64,000 nucleotides of DNA from assembly GCA_016217595.1 (NCBI GenBank), contig JACRHS010000018.1:62001-126000 (forward strand), written 5' to 3'. Below, in pieces: positions 10,499 to 18,920 of the stretch (the stretch's first letter is position 1; every line of letters starts with the position of its first letter). The DNA comes from Opitutia bacterium. GTDB taxonomy: Bacteria > Verrucomicrobiota > Verrucomicrobiia > Opitutales > Opitutaceae. The position numbers and the translations under genes are program-made. The notes beneath the pieces were generated by a model, which did no database searches, was not told the origin of the DNA, and saw only the letters and a list, made by a program, of their open reading frames with translations.

Positions 10499-11746
10499 TT
10501 AGGGATTGTGGCTGATGTGATTATTGACGCCCTGATTTAAAATATTGCTATTTTGATTGTATACAACTTTGTTCCAATTGACATTGGAAAACAACCATAT
10601 AACATAAGAATTTGGGGTGGTAAAATTATTATTATTTATAGTATTTCCAGTGGATCGTTCAAACATAGTGCTATCATTGGTGTAGACGGGTGGGTACTTG
10701 CCTACTATGCAGCCGGTTGTTAAATTGTTGGCTGTAATAGAATTAGCCTCTCCAGAATAGATTATCCCGTAGCCGGAGGAATTTATGTAATTGCCTCGAA
10801 TAATGCTGACATATGTGGGTTCTGCCCAGATACCTATATTCGAGGAGTCTGAGTAGGTCGTAATGTTGCACTCAGAAATAATGCACCCACCTATATGGCG
10901 ATTGATAGTTGGGTAGCCGTTGGGCATAATATATCGAAAACCATATTTGACTTTGGAAATGTTAATACCTGTGGCCCATATTCCTTCATGGGGATAAACA
11001 TCGAAGGGATCCTCCGGATTTGCCTTAACTTTAACCGGAGTGAAAGGTGCGGGAGGGTATAATACGTCAATGCCCGTTTCCCAATTTGCAATGGTTCCTC
11101 CATCAACTACGCTGTTGCAGCTGCGAAAGGCAAATGTAATGGCGGCCCCTACTGCATTAGCAGAGGTGGGGTTTGAAAGCCCTCCATCATTGCCAAGAAT
11201 GGAGCAGTTTAATATGCGTGTATTCCATGAGGCAGTTAGATAAATACCTTTAGAAAAGCGATATGTAGAAGATTTAGTGATTGTCACATTTTTGATCTGT
11301 GAACCAGGGCTTATATGGCGGATGTTTCCTGGTTCCAAATCTAATCCATTTGCTCCATAAATCGTAGGAGTGCTGGGATATGTGATCTTGATGGCCGTAT
11401 CGCAGTTTTGATCGGCACGGATCGTGAAATCTCTTAAATGCGCTGTGTGAGCCTGTGTTGTAAAAGAAAAATTAAGCACATTGATGTTGGCGGCAGTGCA
11501 CCTGAGAATTGTGTTGGCAGCTCCGTCACCATAAATACGTATATTTTTAGAACTTGTGAGTGTAAGGGGTGCGGTGATATTGTATGTGCCGGCAGGCAAA
11601 TGCACAGAGCCTCCGTAAGTATCAGCACAAGCGTTAGTAATGGCGTCTTGTATTGCCTGGCCTGTAAAAGCGCTTGGTGTGTATGTTGTGGCACCAAGGC
11701 GCAAAGCGAGTGCACTTAGGCAAATGATTAAGGTGTATATTTTCAT
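10499..11746 (-). CDS. secreted right-handed parallel beta-helix protein (copy 1)
   Basis: The 415-residue product has a signal peptide (MKIYTLIICLSALALRLGA) and then the opening FTGQAIQDAITNAC ... LPAGTYNI that begins pectate-lyase-like single-stranded beta-helices. Repeated Asn/Ile/Thr-rich rungs follow (NCSILGNDGG, IRGNYINSSGYGIIYSG, NNNNFTTPNSY). I see no convincing catalytic set, so lyase, epimerase, hydrolase or simple binding roles remain open. It is a diverged paralogue of the next gene, 30 bases upstream on the same strand. Sampled lines run at roughly 33-45% GC, far below the neighbouring genes, and codon use is rich in ATA and AAT. This points to horizontal transfer. Confidence 0.75.
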   Translation of the reverse strand: MKIYTLIICLSALALRLGATTYTPSAFTGQAIQDAITNACADTYGGSVHLPAGTYNITAPLTLTSSKNIRIYGDGAANTILRCTAANINVLNFSFTTQAHTAHLRDFTIRADQNCDTAIKITYPSTPTIYGANGLDLEPGNIRHISPGSQIKNVTITKSSTYRFSKGIYLTASWNTRILNCSILGNDGGLSNPTSANAVGAAITFAFRSCNSVVDGGTIANWETGIDVLYPPAPFTPVKVKANPEDPFDVYPHEGIWATGINISKVKYGFRYIMPNGYPTINRHIGGCIISECNITTYSDSSNIGIWAEPTYVSIIRGNYINSSGYGIIYSGEANSITANNLTTGCIVGKYPPVYTNDSTMFERSTGNTINNNNFTTPNSYVIWLFSNVNWNKVVYNQNSNILNQGVNNHISHNP

Positions 11747-11776
11747 ATATAAATTACGTATGGTATGTGGTGAGGT

Positions 11777-12940
11777 TTAGTAATTTTCGATGTAAGTATT
11801 ATTGGTGCCCTCGTCAGTTCTGCCGCTAGATGAGTCTGTCGTTGTGGGCGCGTAGGAGTGGTTGCCGCCAATAAGGTTGTTTGTTGTAAGTTCTTGTAGG
11901 AATAGGCTTGATGGGCAGGCTCTAAACGTATTAGAGATAACGTAATTACCAGAGGATCCTTTGTATAGTACAATTTGACCATTGAAGTCCATGCCGTTCA
12001 TGAGATTGTTTTCTATGTTATTAGAGGTGCCGCGTATGACGCAACTACAAACAGCGCCTTCGCTTACTATAATGTAGTTTCCTTTGATCTGTGAGTTGGT
12101 CAGGCCGCCGTTAAGCAGTATGGCAGAGCCCCAACTTCCGCGGGCATCAATATGGTTGTTTTTGAAAATGAGATTATTGATACAAGGAAGAGTAAGTATG
12201 ACTACTGCATCAGAATGAGAGTAGGTAATGCCATTATAGACATCTATAAACATGGAGTCGTAAATAAGAATATTTTTATGAGCCACTGCCGCAGATGACG
12301 GCTGCGCAAATAAAATGCCGTCGTGATGGCCGAAAAAATTACAGTATTTGATGGTGGAGTTAGGGCAATACTTGGAGAAAAGAAGCCCGCTGCCGCTACC
12401 ACCCCGATTAGTAGCTATATGGCAATCAAGCAGAGTGGCATAGTTGGCATATTCCAAGCAAATGCCTGTCGAGAATATACTAGTATCTTGATTGCGAATA
12501 TGGACGTTTTCAGCTTTGAAATTAACCACGGTACTGCCATCAGCGGGTGCCGTCGGAAATGTTACCTTGATGGCATTTGCGCATGACGTATTCGCAAGAA
12601 TTGTCAGATGAAGGAATGTGACAGTTTCGCTACTACTGGCGAAGTTAAAATTGAAACCATTGGAATTGCTGGCAGTGCAGCTAAGACTCGTAATGTTTGT
12701 ACCTTCACCAGTAATAGTAATTTGACGACTGGTGCCAGTGCCCAAGGTTAGTTCTCCATCGAGCACATAGATGCCGGCAGGCAAGAAAACTTCTTGCGCG
12801 CCGCCCGCGGAGCAAGCGGAATTAATAGCTGTTTGGATGGCCTGTCTGGTGTAGCCGGAGACTTCGTAGCGGGCCGCGAAGGCAGAATGGGTAGAAAGTA
12901 ATATAAGTAATGCTAGAGAAAAGGAACGAAATGGATGCAT
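11777..12940 (-). CDS. secreted right-handed parallel beta-helix protein (copy 2)
   Basis: The 387-residue product starts with a signal peptide (LALLILLSTHSAFA, cleavage near residue 22). Then comes GYTRQAIQTAINSAC ... FLPAGIYVL, the same opening as in copy 1. Rungs such as LIFKNNHIDARGSWGSAILLNGG and IEN-type repeats indicate a parallel beta-helix. The tail is Ser/Thr/Asn-rich. The two genes probably form a transcript of two. The low GC is shared with copy 1, so both likely arrived together. Proteins of this shape next to glycan synthesis genes may modify or bind the exported polysaccharide, which is inference from context. Confidence 0.75.
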   Translation of the reverse strand: MHPFRSFSLALLILLSTHSAFAARYEVSGYTRQAIQTAINSACSAGGAQEVFLPAGIYVLDGELTLGTGTSRQITITGEGTNITSLSCTASNSNGFNFNFASSSETVTFLHLTILANTSCANAIKVTFPTAPADGSTVVNFKAENVHIRNQDTSIFSTGICLEYANYATLLDCHIATNRGGSGSGLLFSKYCPNSTIKYCNFFGHHDGILFAQPSSAAVAHKNILIYDSMFIDVYNGITYSHSDAVVILTLPCINNLIFKNNHIDARGSWGSAILLNGGLTNSQIKGNYIIVSEGAVCSCVIRGTSNNIENNLMNGMDFNGQIVLYKGSSGNYVISNTFRACPSSLFLQELTTNNLIGGNHSYAPTTTDSSSGRTDEGTNNTYIENY

Positions 12941-13849
12941 GTTAATAAGTAAGTTTAGTGAATGGATATAACAGCGAAAAGAGATAAACGCGCTTAATGA
13001 ACATCAAGAGAACACAGCATGTGCGTGTCTACGATGTGCGCGGAAACAATGCGCGACAAAGCCAGCGAACAACCACGGAGGCCCGGTGCAATGGCAGTCT
13101 ACCAGTACAAACGCTGGCAGAACTGCAGATAAGGCAGATGGTTTATGGTATGTCACAATGATAGGAAGAATGTAGGGAGCTCTTACCCGCGATGAATACT
13201 GGTGCAGTAACAGTACTATTTACGTATCAGTGCCCGCTCTCGGTCCCAGTCTTGATGTTGTAATGAAATTGAGGTGAAGACTGAGGAAGGCTGCTAACTA
13301 AGCATAGGCCAGGAGGAATCGCCGATGCAGGCGCGACTTGCTTGCTGTAGCAATAGGTTTGCTGGCGGACCAACGTGGGTCTATTGCCTATAGACAAAGA
13401 ATGACCGGGGCATGCGGGATTGGTTCCCGTGAGAACTATAATTCTTCCTAGAACAGGACATGCGCTCAAACGGCTGGGGCAATGGCGCACAGCATTCGTC
13501 TCGCTTCGTTCAGGCGGCAAAACGCCTGTAAACACCAAACGCCTGCGTAAACCAATCGGAAAACTACAAAATCCCGGTTTAATACCGGTAATACTGCCAC
13601 GGCTTATGCGCTGCGAAATTTGAGTCTGGTGTAGTCTGTTATTAGTGGTGTCCTTTCCGACACCTGAACTATAACAAAAGCAGAGTGCACGCTGTGAGGT
13701 TCATCGATTCTGGCAAGCCCGAAATGCAAAATGATTAACAATCGATGAAACCGCTGAAATTCCGCGGTTATTCGTAACGCCCAGCAAATAGTGATGGGTC
13801 CTTGGCTCATGGGACGCCGCATGAGCTGATCGGGACGGGGTAGACGCGC
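12941..13849. other. gene-poor part of the AT-rich island
   Basis: About 900 bases hold no frame I would defend; the longest are about 100 codons with poor composition. There are small hairpins at 13647-13664 (GGTGTC/GACACC) and 13805-13826 (GCTCATG/CATGAGC). GC rises gradually towards the right end. The stretch should include the promoter of the beta-helix pair near 12941-13000. It may be decayed DNA from the transferred segment. Confidence 0.5.
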
Positions 13850-14527
13850 TTACGTTTGGGTGGGTTTGACGCCCCAGCCAAAAACCCAAACTCCCGTGGT
13901 CTTTGTCTGGACCTCCTGGAACCCAGCGCGGCGCAAGAAACAGTCTATTTCTGGCACAGTCGAACAGCGGCTGAGGTGCTGCGGGCGGTTGCTAGGCGGG
14001 AAGGCTGCGCTTGCGAGAAAAAGGTTCCAGCCTTCATCGCTTGCGAGGTTGGCATTGTCGCAGAAGAAACGTCCGCCGGGTTTGAGAATGCGAAAAGCTT
14101 CGCAGACATAGGCGTAGCGGTCCCACTCCTGCAGGTGCATGAAAACGACGGTGCAATAGACCGCATCGACCGATCGATCAGGGATCGGACGCAAATCATA
14201 CCCGCTGATCGGGGTCAGCGATACGTTCGCCACTCCCTGCAAGCGATGCTGGGCGTGCTGCAGCATGTTTTCGGAAACATCGCAGCCGATCCAGTGGGCC
14301 ACGAGCGGCGCAAGCTCACGGCCTACTCGTCCAACGCCACAACCGATCTCAAGGAAAGTATCCGTGGGGTGAACGCCAATCGTTTGGCGGAGTCCCGCGA
14401 CAGTGGTCTCAGCGGAGGCTTTGAGACGCTGCTCGTCAGAATAGCCGGCTACATGTGCGTAGGCCGATTCAGCGGTGGCGGCGAGTGCGTTCCATGTTTC
14501 CTTGTAGCCGGCATTTTGTGAATTCAT
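13850..14527 (-). CDS. class I SAM-dependent methyltransferase
   Basis: The 225-residue product is a compact methyltransferase. Motif I is FLEIGCGVGRVGRELAP, followed by IGCDVSENML (motif II) and DAVYCTVVFMHLQEWDRYAYVCEAFRILKPGG, the usual Methyltransf_11/25 layout. It ends in GVWVFGWGVKPTQT. The frame stays open upstream to 14827, but that extension has the proline- and arginine-rich look of a shadow of the glycosyltransferase gene, so the ATG at 14527 (MNSQNAGYK) is chosen. It sits between the AT-rich island and an acyltransferase remnant and may have come in with the island. Confidence 0.8.
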   Translation of the reverse strand: MNSQNAGYKETWNALAATAESAYAHVAGYSDEQRLKASAETTVAGLRQTIGVHPTDTFLEIGCGVGRVGRELAPLVAHWIGCDVSENMLQHAQHRLQGVANVSLTPISGYDLRPIPDRSVDAVYCTVVFMHLQEWDRYAYVCEAFRILKPGGRFFCDNANLASDEGWNLFLASAAFPPSNRPQHLSRCSTVPEIDCFLRRAGFQEVQTKTTGVWVFGWGVKPTQT

Positions 14528-14529
14528 AG

Positions 14530-14709
14530 GTGCGGGCGAATTCAGCAAACGAACGCGTTTTTGTGCAAGGAATTCCAGTCGCGCGCTCGGCGGGCGTGGG
14601 CTTGACGGTCTTCGCCGCCATGTGGGTGGCGGCGCTGGCGATTTCGAGCCAGACGTACCGCTGGATCGAGCGGCCGGGGCTGGCGCTGCGCGAACGGCTG
14701 AAAATTTAA
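14530..14709 (+). pseudogene. C-terminal remnant of an acyltransferase-3 family protein
   Basis: On the plus strand, the frame ending with TAA at 14707-14709 reads GLTVFAAMWVAALAISSQTY then RWIERPGLALRERLKI. A last membrane helix followed by (Y/F)RxIERPGxxLRERL is the standard ending of OafA/acyltransferase-3 proteins that acylate surface sugars. Only about 45 residues remain: upstream the frame meets a TAG at 14527-14529 and the rest of the gene is absent. Its last four bases overlap the end of the convergent glycosyltransferase gene, a spacing typical of an original gene junction. The loss probably accompanied insertion of the segment to the left. Confidence 0.65.
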
Positions 14710-16397
14710 CGATCAAACAGCTTGCGGCGGAGCCAGCGAAACGGGGCGGTGTAACGCCAGGAGCCGCTGCGGTGAATGGCGGCCAGTTTGGCATCGCGTT
14801 GGGCAATCGTGGCGTCGCGCGCGGCAATCGTGGCGTGGGCGGCGGCGAGGTGGCGCTCTAGCTCACCGGCGCGCGTCTCCAGCGCCTGCAACTGCTGGCG
14901 CTGCGAGGCGATGATGCCGTCGAGATTGGCGATGTGCTGGTCGGTGAGCTGGCGGCGGGTCTCGATCGCTTGCGCAAGATCTTCGGCGGCCTGGCGGAGA
15001 TTGTGAGCGTGCTGGTTGGTGAGCTCGTGGCGGCGTTTCCATTCCTCCACTTCGCGGGTCAGTCGGGCGATGGCGGCGAGTGCGGGCTTTTGCAGCTCCA
15101 GATGCGTCACGAACGGCACCAGCTCGACGAGGCGCGCGGCGATGGCGCGGTCGGGCAACGCGGCGGCGGCGGTACGCAACGTCAGGGCGAGCTCGCTCTC
15201 GTCGGCGCCGAGTTCGGCCGTGGCGCCGGAGCGCGCCGGGCGGGCGCACACTTGCCGGTAAAATTCGGCGAGCGCCTCGGTGTTGCGGCCGAGATCGTAG
15301 TGCCGGCGGGCAAAGGCGAGGGCGTTGGCACCGAGCCGGCGGGCGAGCGCGGGATCTTCGAAGAGTCGCTCACAGGCGTCGGCCATTTCCTCCGGCGTGC
15401 CGGTGTGCAACAGGAGCGCGTCTTCGCCGTCGCGCAGCTCGCGGCCGACGTTGGTGGCGGGCAACACCACGGCGCGGCCCATGCTGAGCAGCTCGGGGAT
15501 TTTCGACGGCAGACGGAAATCGTTGAACGGTCCGGGATGGCCGGGCTGCACGAGCGCATCGGCGAGCGCGATGAGACGCGGCAGCCGGGCTTTCTCGACG
15601 AAACCCAGATCGAGCACATGCGCCCGGAGGTCCACCGGCAGCGGTTCGCGAAATTGCGTCGAGTACAGCCCGGTGCGGATCAGGCGCGTGCGCACGCCGC
15701 GCTGGTTGAGCAGGCCGACGGCAAGGTAAAGCTCCCGTATTTCGTGTTCGTTGGCGAACGTGTTGCTGCCGGTGAACACCAGGACGCGTTCGCCGTCCTC
15801 CAGCCCGAGCTCGCGGCGCAGCGCCGGATCGGGCTCCTGCGGCTGGTAACAGGTGAAGTCGACACCCGGTGGCAGCACGGCGAAGGGAACGTCGGCGGGC
15901 GCGAAGCTCCGCAGCGTGTCGATGATCGCGGTGATGCCGTCGGCCGCTTGCAGAAGGAGCCGGTGGCGGAGCGGGTGCGAGAGCGCGGCGGGCGCATCGT
16001 CGGCGAGTTCGAGCCCGCGCGGCTGGCGCAATTGTTCGGTCGGGCAATCGAGCTGGGCCGCGAGCAAGTGTTCCTCGTTGTCCTCCAAATGCACGATGAG
16101 CCGGGCGTGCGCGGCGCGTTGGTAGGCGAGGACAAACTGGCGGACGTTCTCGCGCGGCGTCCACGCGTGGACGATGTCGGCGACACGGCCGTCGGGAAAA
16201 AATGCCGGCCGGGCCAGCACCTCGGCAAACGTGGCGGGGGTGAATTGCGGTCGCGCGATGGCCGAGATCGTCTCCGCGCCCTGCGGCACCGCCACGACGC
16301 ACGCATGTCCGCGCGCCTGCAGCGCGGCGGCGAACAGCCCGATGTGATTCAGGCTGTTGGCGGTGAAGTCACCGTAGTTGGCGAAGAGGATGTTCAC
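14706..16397 (-). CDS. family 4-like glycosyltransferase with C-terminal coiled coil
   Basis: The 563-residue product starts MNILFANYGDFTANSLNHIGLFAAAL, a GT-B N-terminal domain. Its C-terminal donor domain has VLVFTGSNTFANEHEIREL, then HPGPFNDFRLPSKIPELLSMGRAVVLP, where GT4 enzymes bind the nucleotide-sugar, and GEDALLLHTGTPEEMADA. Residues about 440-540 are a heptad-rich coiled coil, ending in SGSWRYTAPFRWLRRKLFDR. The same ending type occurs after the coiled coil of the next glycosyltransferase. The start is a GTG at 16397. It is the last gene of the long leftward operon with the heptose genes and probably transfers one sugar of that glycan. Confidence 0.8.
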   Translation of the reverse strand: MNILFANYGDFTANSLNHIGLFAAALQARGHACVVAVPQGAETISAIARPQFTPATFAEVLARPAFFPDGRVADIVHAWTPRENVRQFVLAYQRAAHARLIVHLEDNEEHLLAAQLDCPTEQLRQPRGLELADDAPAALSHPLRHRLLLQAADGITAIIDTLRSFAPADVPFAVLPPGVDFTCYQPQEPDPALRRELGLEDGERVLVFTGSNTFANEHEIRELYLAVGLLNQRGVRTRLIRTGLYSTQFREPLPVDLRAHVLDLGFVEKARLPRLIALADALVQPGHPGPFNDFRLPSKIPELLSMGRAVVLPATNVGRELRDGEDALLLHTGTPEEMADACERLFEDPALARRLGANALAFARRHYDLGRNTEALAEFYRQVCARPARSGATAELGADESELALTLRTAAAALPDRAIAARLVELVPFVTHLELQKPALAAIARLTREVEEWKRRHELTNQHAHNLRQAAEDLAQAIETRRQLTDQHIANLDGIIASQRQQLQALETRAGELERHLAAAHATIAARDATIAQRDAKLAAIHRSGSWRYTAPFRWLRRKLFDR

Positions 16398-16436
16398 CGG
16401 GTGGCGGAAGTTGCGGAGCGAGGTCGGGCGAAGCTG

Positions 16437-18854
16437 TCACTCCCGCGGCGGCCAGGCAAGATCCCAGCCTTCGATGCTGAGCGAGAGGTTGGGGTTGTAG
16501 GCGGGATCGCGGTCGAGGAGCGGCCCCCACGTGCGGCGCATGTACTCGGTTTCGCGCGCGAAACGCGCCTGCTTTTCCGGCGTGTCTTCTTTGCCGCGGC
16601 TGGCGGATTCGTGGTGGTAGAGCTCGGCGAACGGCGTCCAGAGATTGCGGTAGCCGGCGGCGCGCACGCGGAGGCAAAAATCAATGTCGTTAAACGCGAT
16701 CGCCAGATCGGTCTCGTTGAACCCGCCCACCTGCTCGAAGACCGAGCGGCGGATCGCCAGACACGCGGCGGTGACGGCGCTGTAATTCTGGGCGAGCCGC
16801 GCGCGGTTCATGTAGCCCTCGGTGCCGAAGGGATGATTCAGAAAGGCGTGGTTGGCGACGCCGCCGAGGCCGAGGATGACACCGGCGTGCTGCACGGTGT
16901 TGTTCGGATAATAAAGCATCGCGCCGACCGCGCCGATTTCCGGGCGGACCGCCTGACTGACCAACTCGCCGAGCCAGTGCGGATCGACGATTTCAATGTC
17001 GTTGTTGAGCAGGCAAAGCACGTCGCCCCGGGCCTGACGCGCGGCAAAATTATTGATCGCGGAAAAGTTGAACGGCGCGTCGTAATCGAGCACGCGCACG
17101 CCGGGCTCGCGGGCCAGCTCGGCCAGCAGCGCGAGCGCATCCGGCGCAACGGAGCGGTTGTTCACGATCAGCAGCTCGAACGGGGCGTACTCGGTCGCGG
17201 CGAGCAGCGAGGTGATGCAGGTGCGCAGCAAGCCGGCGGCGTTGTGCGTCGGCACGATGATCGAGACGAGCGGCGGCGGTTGGGGCAGCGGGTGGGCCAC
17301 GCGCCAATGGTTGCCAGGGACCGGCTGGACCTCCACGGCGAGGCCGCGGCGGTCGAAATGGTCGAGCAGCGCGCGGCGTGCGGCGTCGAGCGAGTAGTTC
17401 TTTTCGCTGACCTCGCGCGCCGTGGAGCCGCTGATCGCTCGCCAGTGGTAGAGGACCTTGGGCAGATGGCGCACGCGGTCGGGTTGCGTGCAGTCGATCG
17501 CCCGCAGCGCGAGATCCCAGTCCTGGCTGCCTTCGTAGCCGGCGCGGAAACCGCCGGCCGTGCGCAGTAATGCGGTGCGGTAAACCGAAAGGTGCGAAAT
17601 GCAGTTTTGCCCGGTGAGCAGGTCGGGCAGATAGTCGGGCTTGAAATAAGGCCAGTAGCGGCGGCCGTTTTCGTCGATCTTGTCCTCGTCGGTGTAGAGG
17701 AGGTCGGTGGCGGGATGGGCCGCGAGGTCCAGTGCGACCTCGGCGAGCGCATCGGGCGCGATCTCGTCGTCGTGATCGAGCAGGGCGACAAACTCGCCGC
17801 GGACCAGCTCCAGCGCGCTGTTGGAGGCGCGGGAAATGTGGCCGTTTTCCGGGCGGAAAATCACGCGGATGCGCGGGTCGGCCGCGGCGGCGCGCTCCAG
17901 CACGGTGCGAACATGCGGCGCGGTCGAGGCATCGTCGGCAATGCACAGCTCCCAGTTTTCGTAAATTTGCTCGCGCACCGACTCGATGGCCCGTGCCAGC
18001 CAGCGTTCGGGAGCGTTATAGACGGGCATCACGACCGAAATCAGCGGGCGCTTTCCCGCCGGCAACGCGGCCAGACGAGCGCGCAGCGCGGCGGCCTTTT
18101 CCGGCGTGACACGGCCAAACGCTTCCACCCAGGCGCCGTAGTCGCGCACGGCGCGCGGCTGGCTGCTCGTGTGCAACGTGCCCTCGTGAAAGAGCACCCA
18201 GTGGTCATCCGCCGTTTGCGCTTCCAGTACCACGCGATGATCGCAGTCGGGCTCCAGCCGGTAATCGATTTGGAAACCGCAGGCCAGCGGCTCGGCGTTG
18301 GTCCAGCCGTGGGCGGCGGCGACATCGGCGCGCGGGAGTCCGTAGTTGGCGGCGTGCGGCCGGTCGTCGATGGTCGCGCGCACGGCGCGGACTGGTTTGC
18401 CGGTTTCCAATAAACACCATCCGGAAAGCACGCTGGCGGCGGGCGCCGCCTCCCAGCACGCCGGCAAATCCACTGTCCAGAGAATGCGGGGCGGCGGTGT
18501 TGCGGTGTCGGGCTGGGGCATGTCCGCGGCCTTGTGCGGGCGGTCCAGCACGATGCGCCGTAGGGCGCGAAATGGCGATGTGGCCTGCCAGGAAAAACTG
18601 CGCTGCATGCGCGCGATCTTTTCATCGCGTTGGCGCAACTGCTCGCGCAACGCCGCGATGTCGCGCTCCAGCGCGGCGGCGTGTTGCGCCGCTTGTTCCA
18701 GCTCGCGGGCTTTTTCGCGAACGCGCGCCAGTTCCCGCTCCTTGGTCAACCGGGCGCGCTCGACCTCCCAGTGTCGCCGGCGGGCGATCGGGGTCGCGGT
18801 GTCCGCGGCAGGCGCGGTCGATGGCGGAGTGGCGGGTGCGGACGGACGGTTCAT
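16437..18854 (-). CDS. bifunctional family 2 glycosyltransferase with coiled coil and accessory domain
   Basis: The 805-residue product has four parts. Residues 30-85 are a coiled coil that ends in SFSWQATSPFRALRR. Residues about 125-228 are an accessory beta module (LSGWCLLETGKPVRAVRATI ... YGLPRADVAAAHG ... CGFQI). A first GT-A domain starts at about residue 271 (ISVVMPVYNAPERW) with the DXD-like DHDD at about 360. A second GT-A domain starts at about 529 (VSIIVPTHNAAGLLRTC) with LLNNDIEI and a C-terminal LAIAFNDIDFCLRV. Tandem GT2 domains often add two different sugars. The ATG at 18854 is used. It sits between two other glycosyltransferase genes of the operon. Confidence 0.85.
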   Translation of the reverse strand: MNRPSAPATPPSTAPAADTATPIARRRHWEVERARLTKERELARVREKARELEQAAQHAAALERDIAALREQLRQRDEKIARMQRSFSWQATSPFRALRRIVLDRPHKAADMPQPDTATPPPRILWTVDLPACWEAAPAASVLSGWCLLETGKPVRAVRATIDDRPHAANYGLPRADVAAAHGWTNAEPLACGFQIDYRLEPDCDHRVVLEAQTADDHWVLFHEGTLHTSSQPRAVRDYGAWVEAFGRVTPEKAAALRARLAALPAGKRPLISVVMPVYNAPERWLARAIESVREQIYENWELCIADDASTAPHVRTVLERAAAADPRIRVIFRPENGHISRASNSALELVRGEFVALLDHDDEIAPDALAEVALDLAAHPATDLLYTDEDKIDENGRRYWPYFKPDYLPDLLTGQNCISHLSVYRTALLRTAGGFRAGYEGSQDWDLALRAIDCTQPDRVRHLPKVLYHWRAISGSTAREVSEKNYSLDAARRALLDHFDRRGLAVEVQPVPGNHWRVAHPLPQPPPLVSIIVPTHNAAGLLRTCITSLLAATEYAPFELLIVNNRSVAPDALALLAELAREPGVRVLDYDAPFNFSAINNFAARQARGDVLCLLNNDIEIVDPHWLGELVSQAVRPEIGAVGAMLYYPNNTVQHAGVILGLGGVANHAFLNHPFGTEGYMNRARLAQNYSAVTAACLAIRRSVFEQVGGFNETDLAIAFNDIDFCLRVRAAGYRNLWTPFAELYHHESASRGKEDTPEKQARFARETEYMRRTWGPLLDRDPAYNPNLSLSIEGWDLAWPPRE

Positions 18855-18920
18855 GCGATCAGGCGCGGACGGTGGCCGGCTGAATTTGGAAACGCAACCG
18901 TGCGGCGAAGTCGATGCTCT

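Noticed and set aside
13227..13538. 103-codon minus-strand ORF in the island
   Set aside because: Composition is unlike a real protein and there is no supporting context.
10091..13849. Prophage or integrative element
   Set aside because: No integrase, phage structural gene or att-like repeat is visible. Beta-helix proteins alone are not evidence of a phage.
14934..17570. 878-codon plus-strand ORF opposite the glycosyltransferase genes
   Set aside because: Shadow of two well-supported minus-strand glycosyltransferases; its translation has no domain logic. High GC makes such antisense frames stay open.
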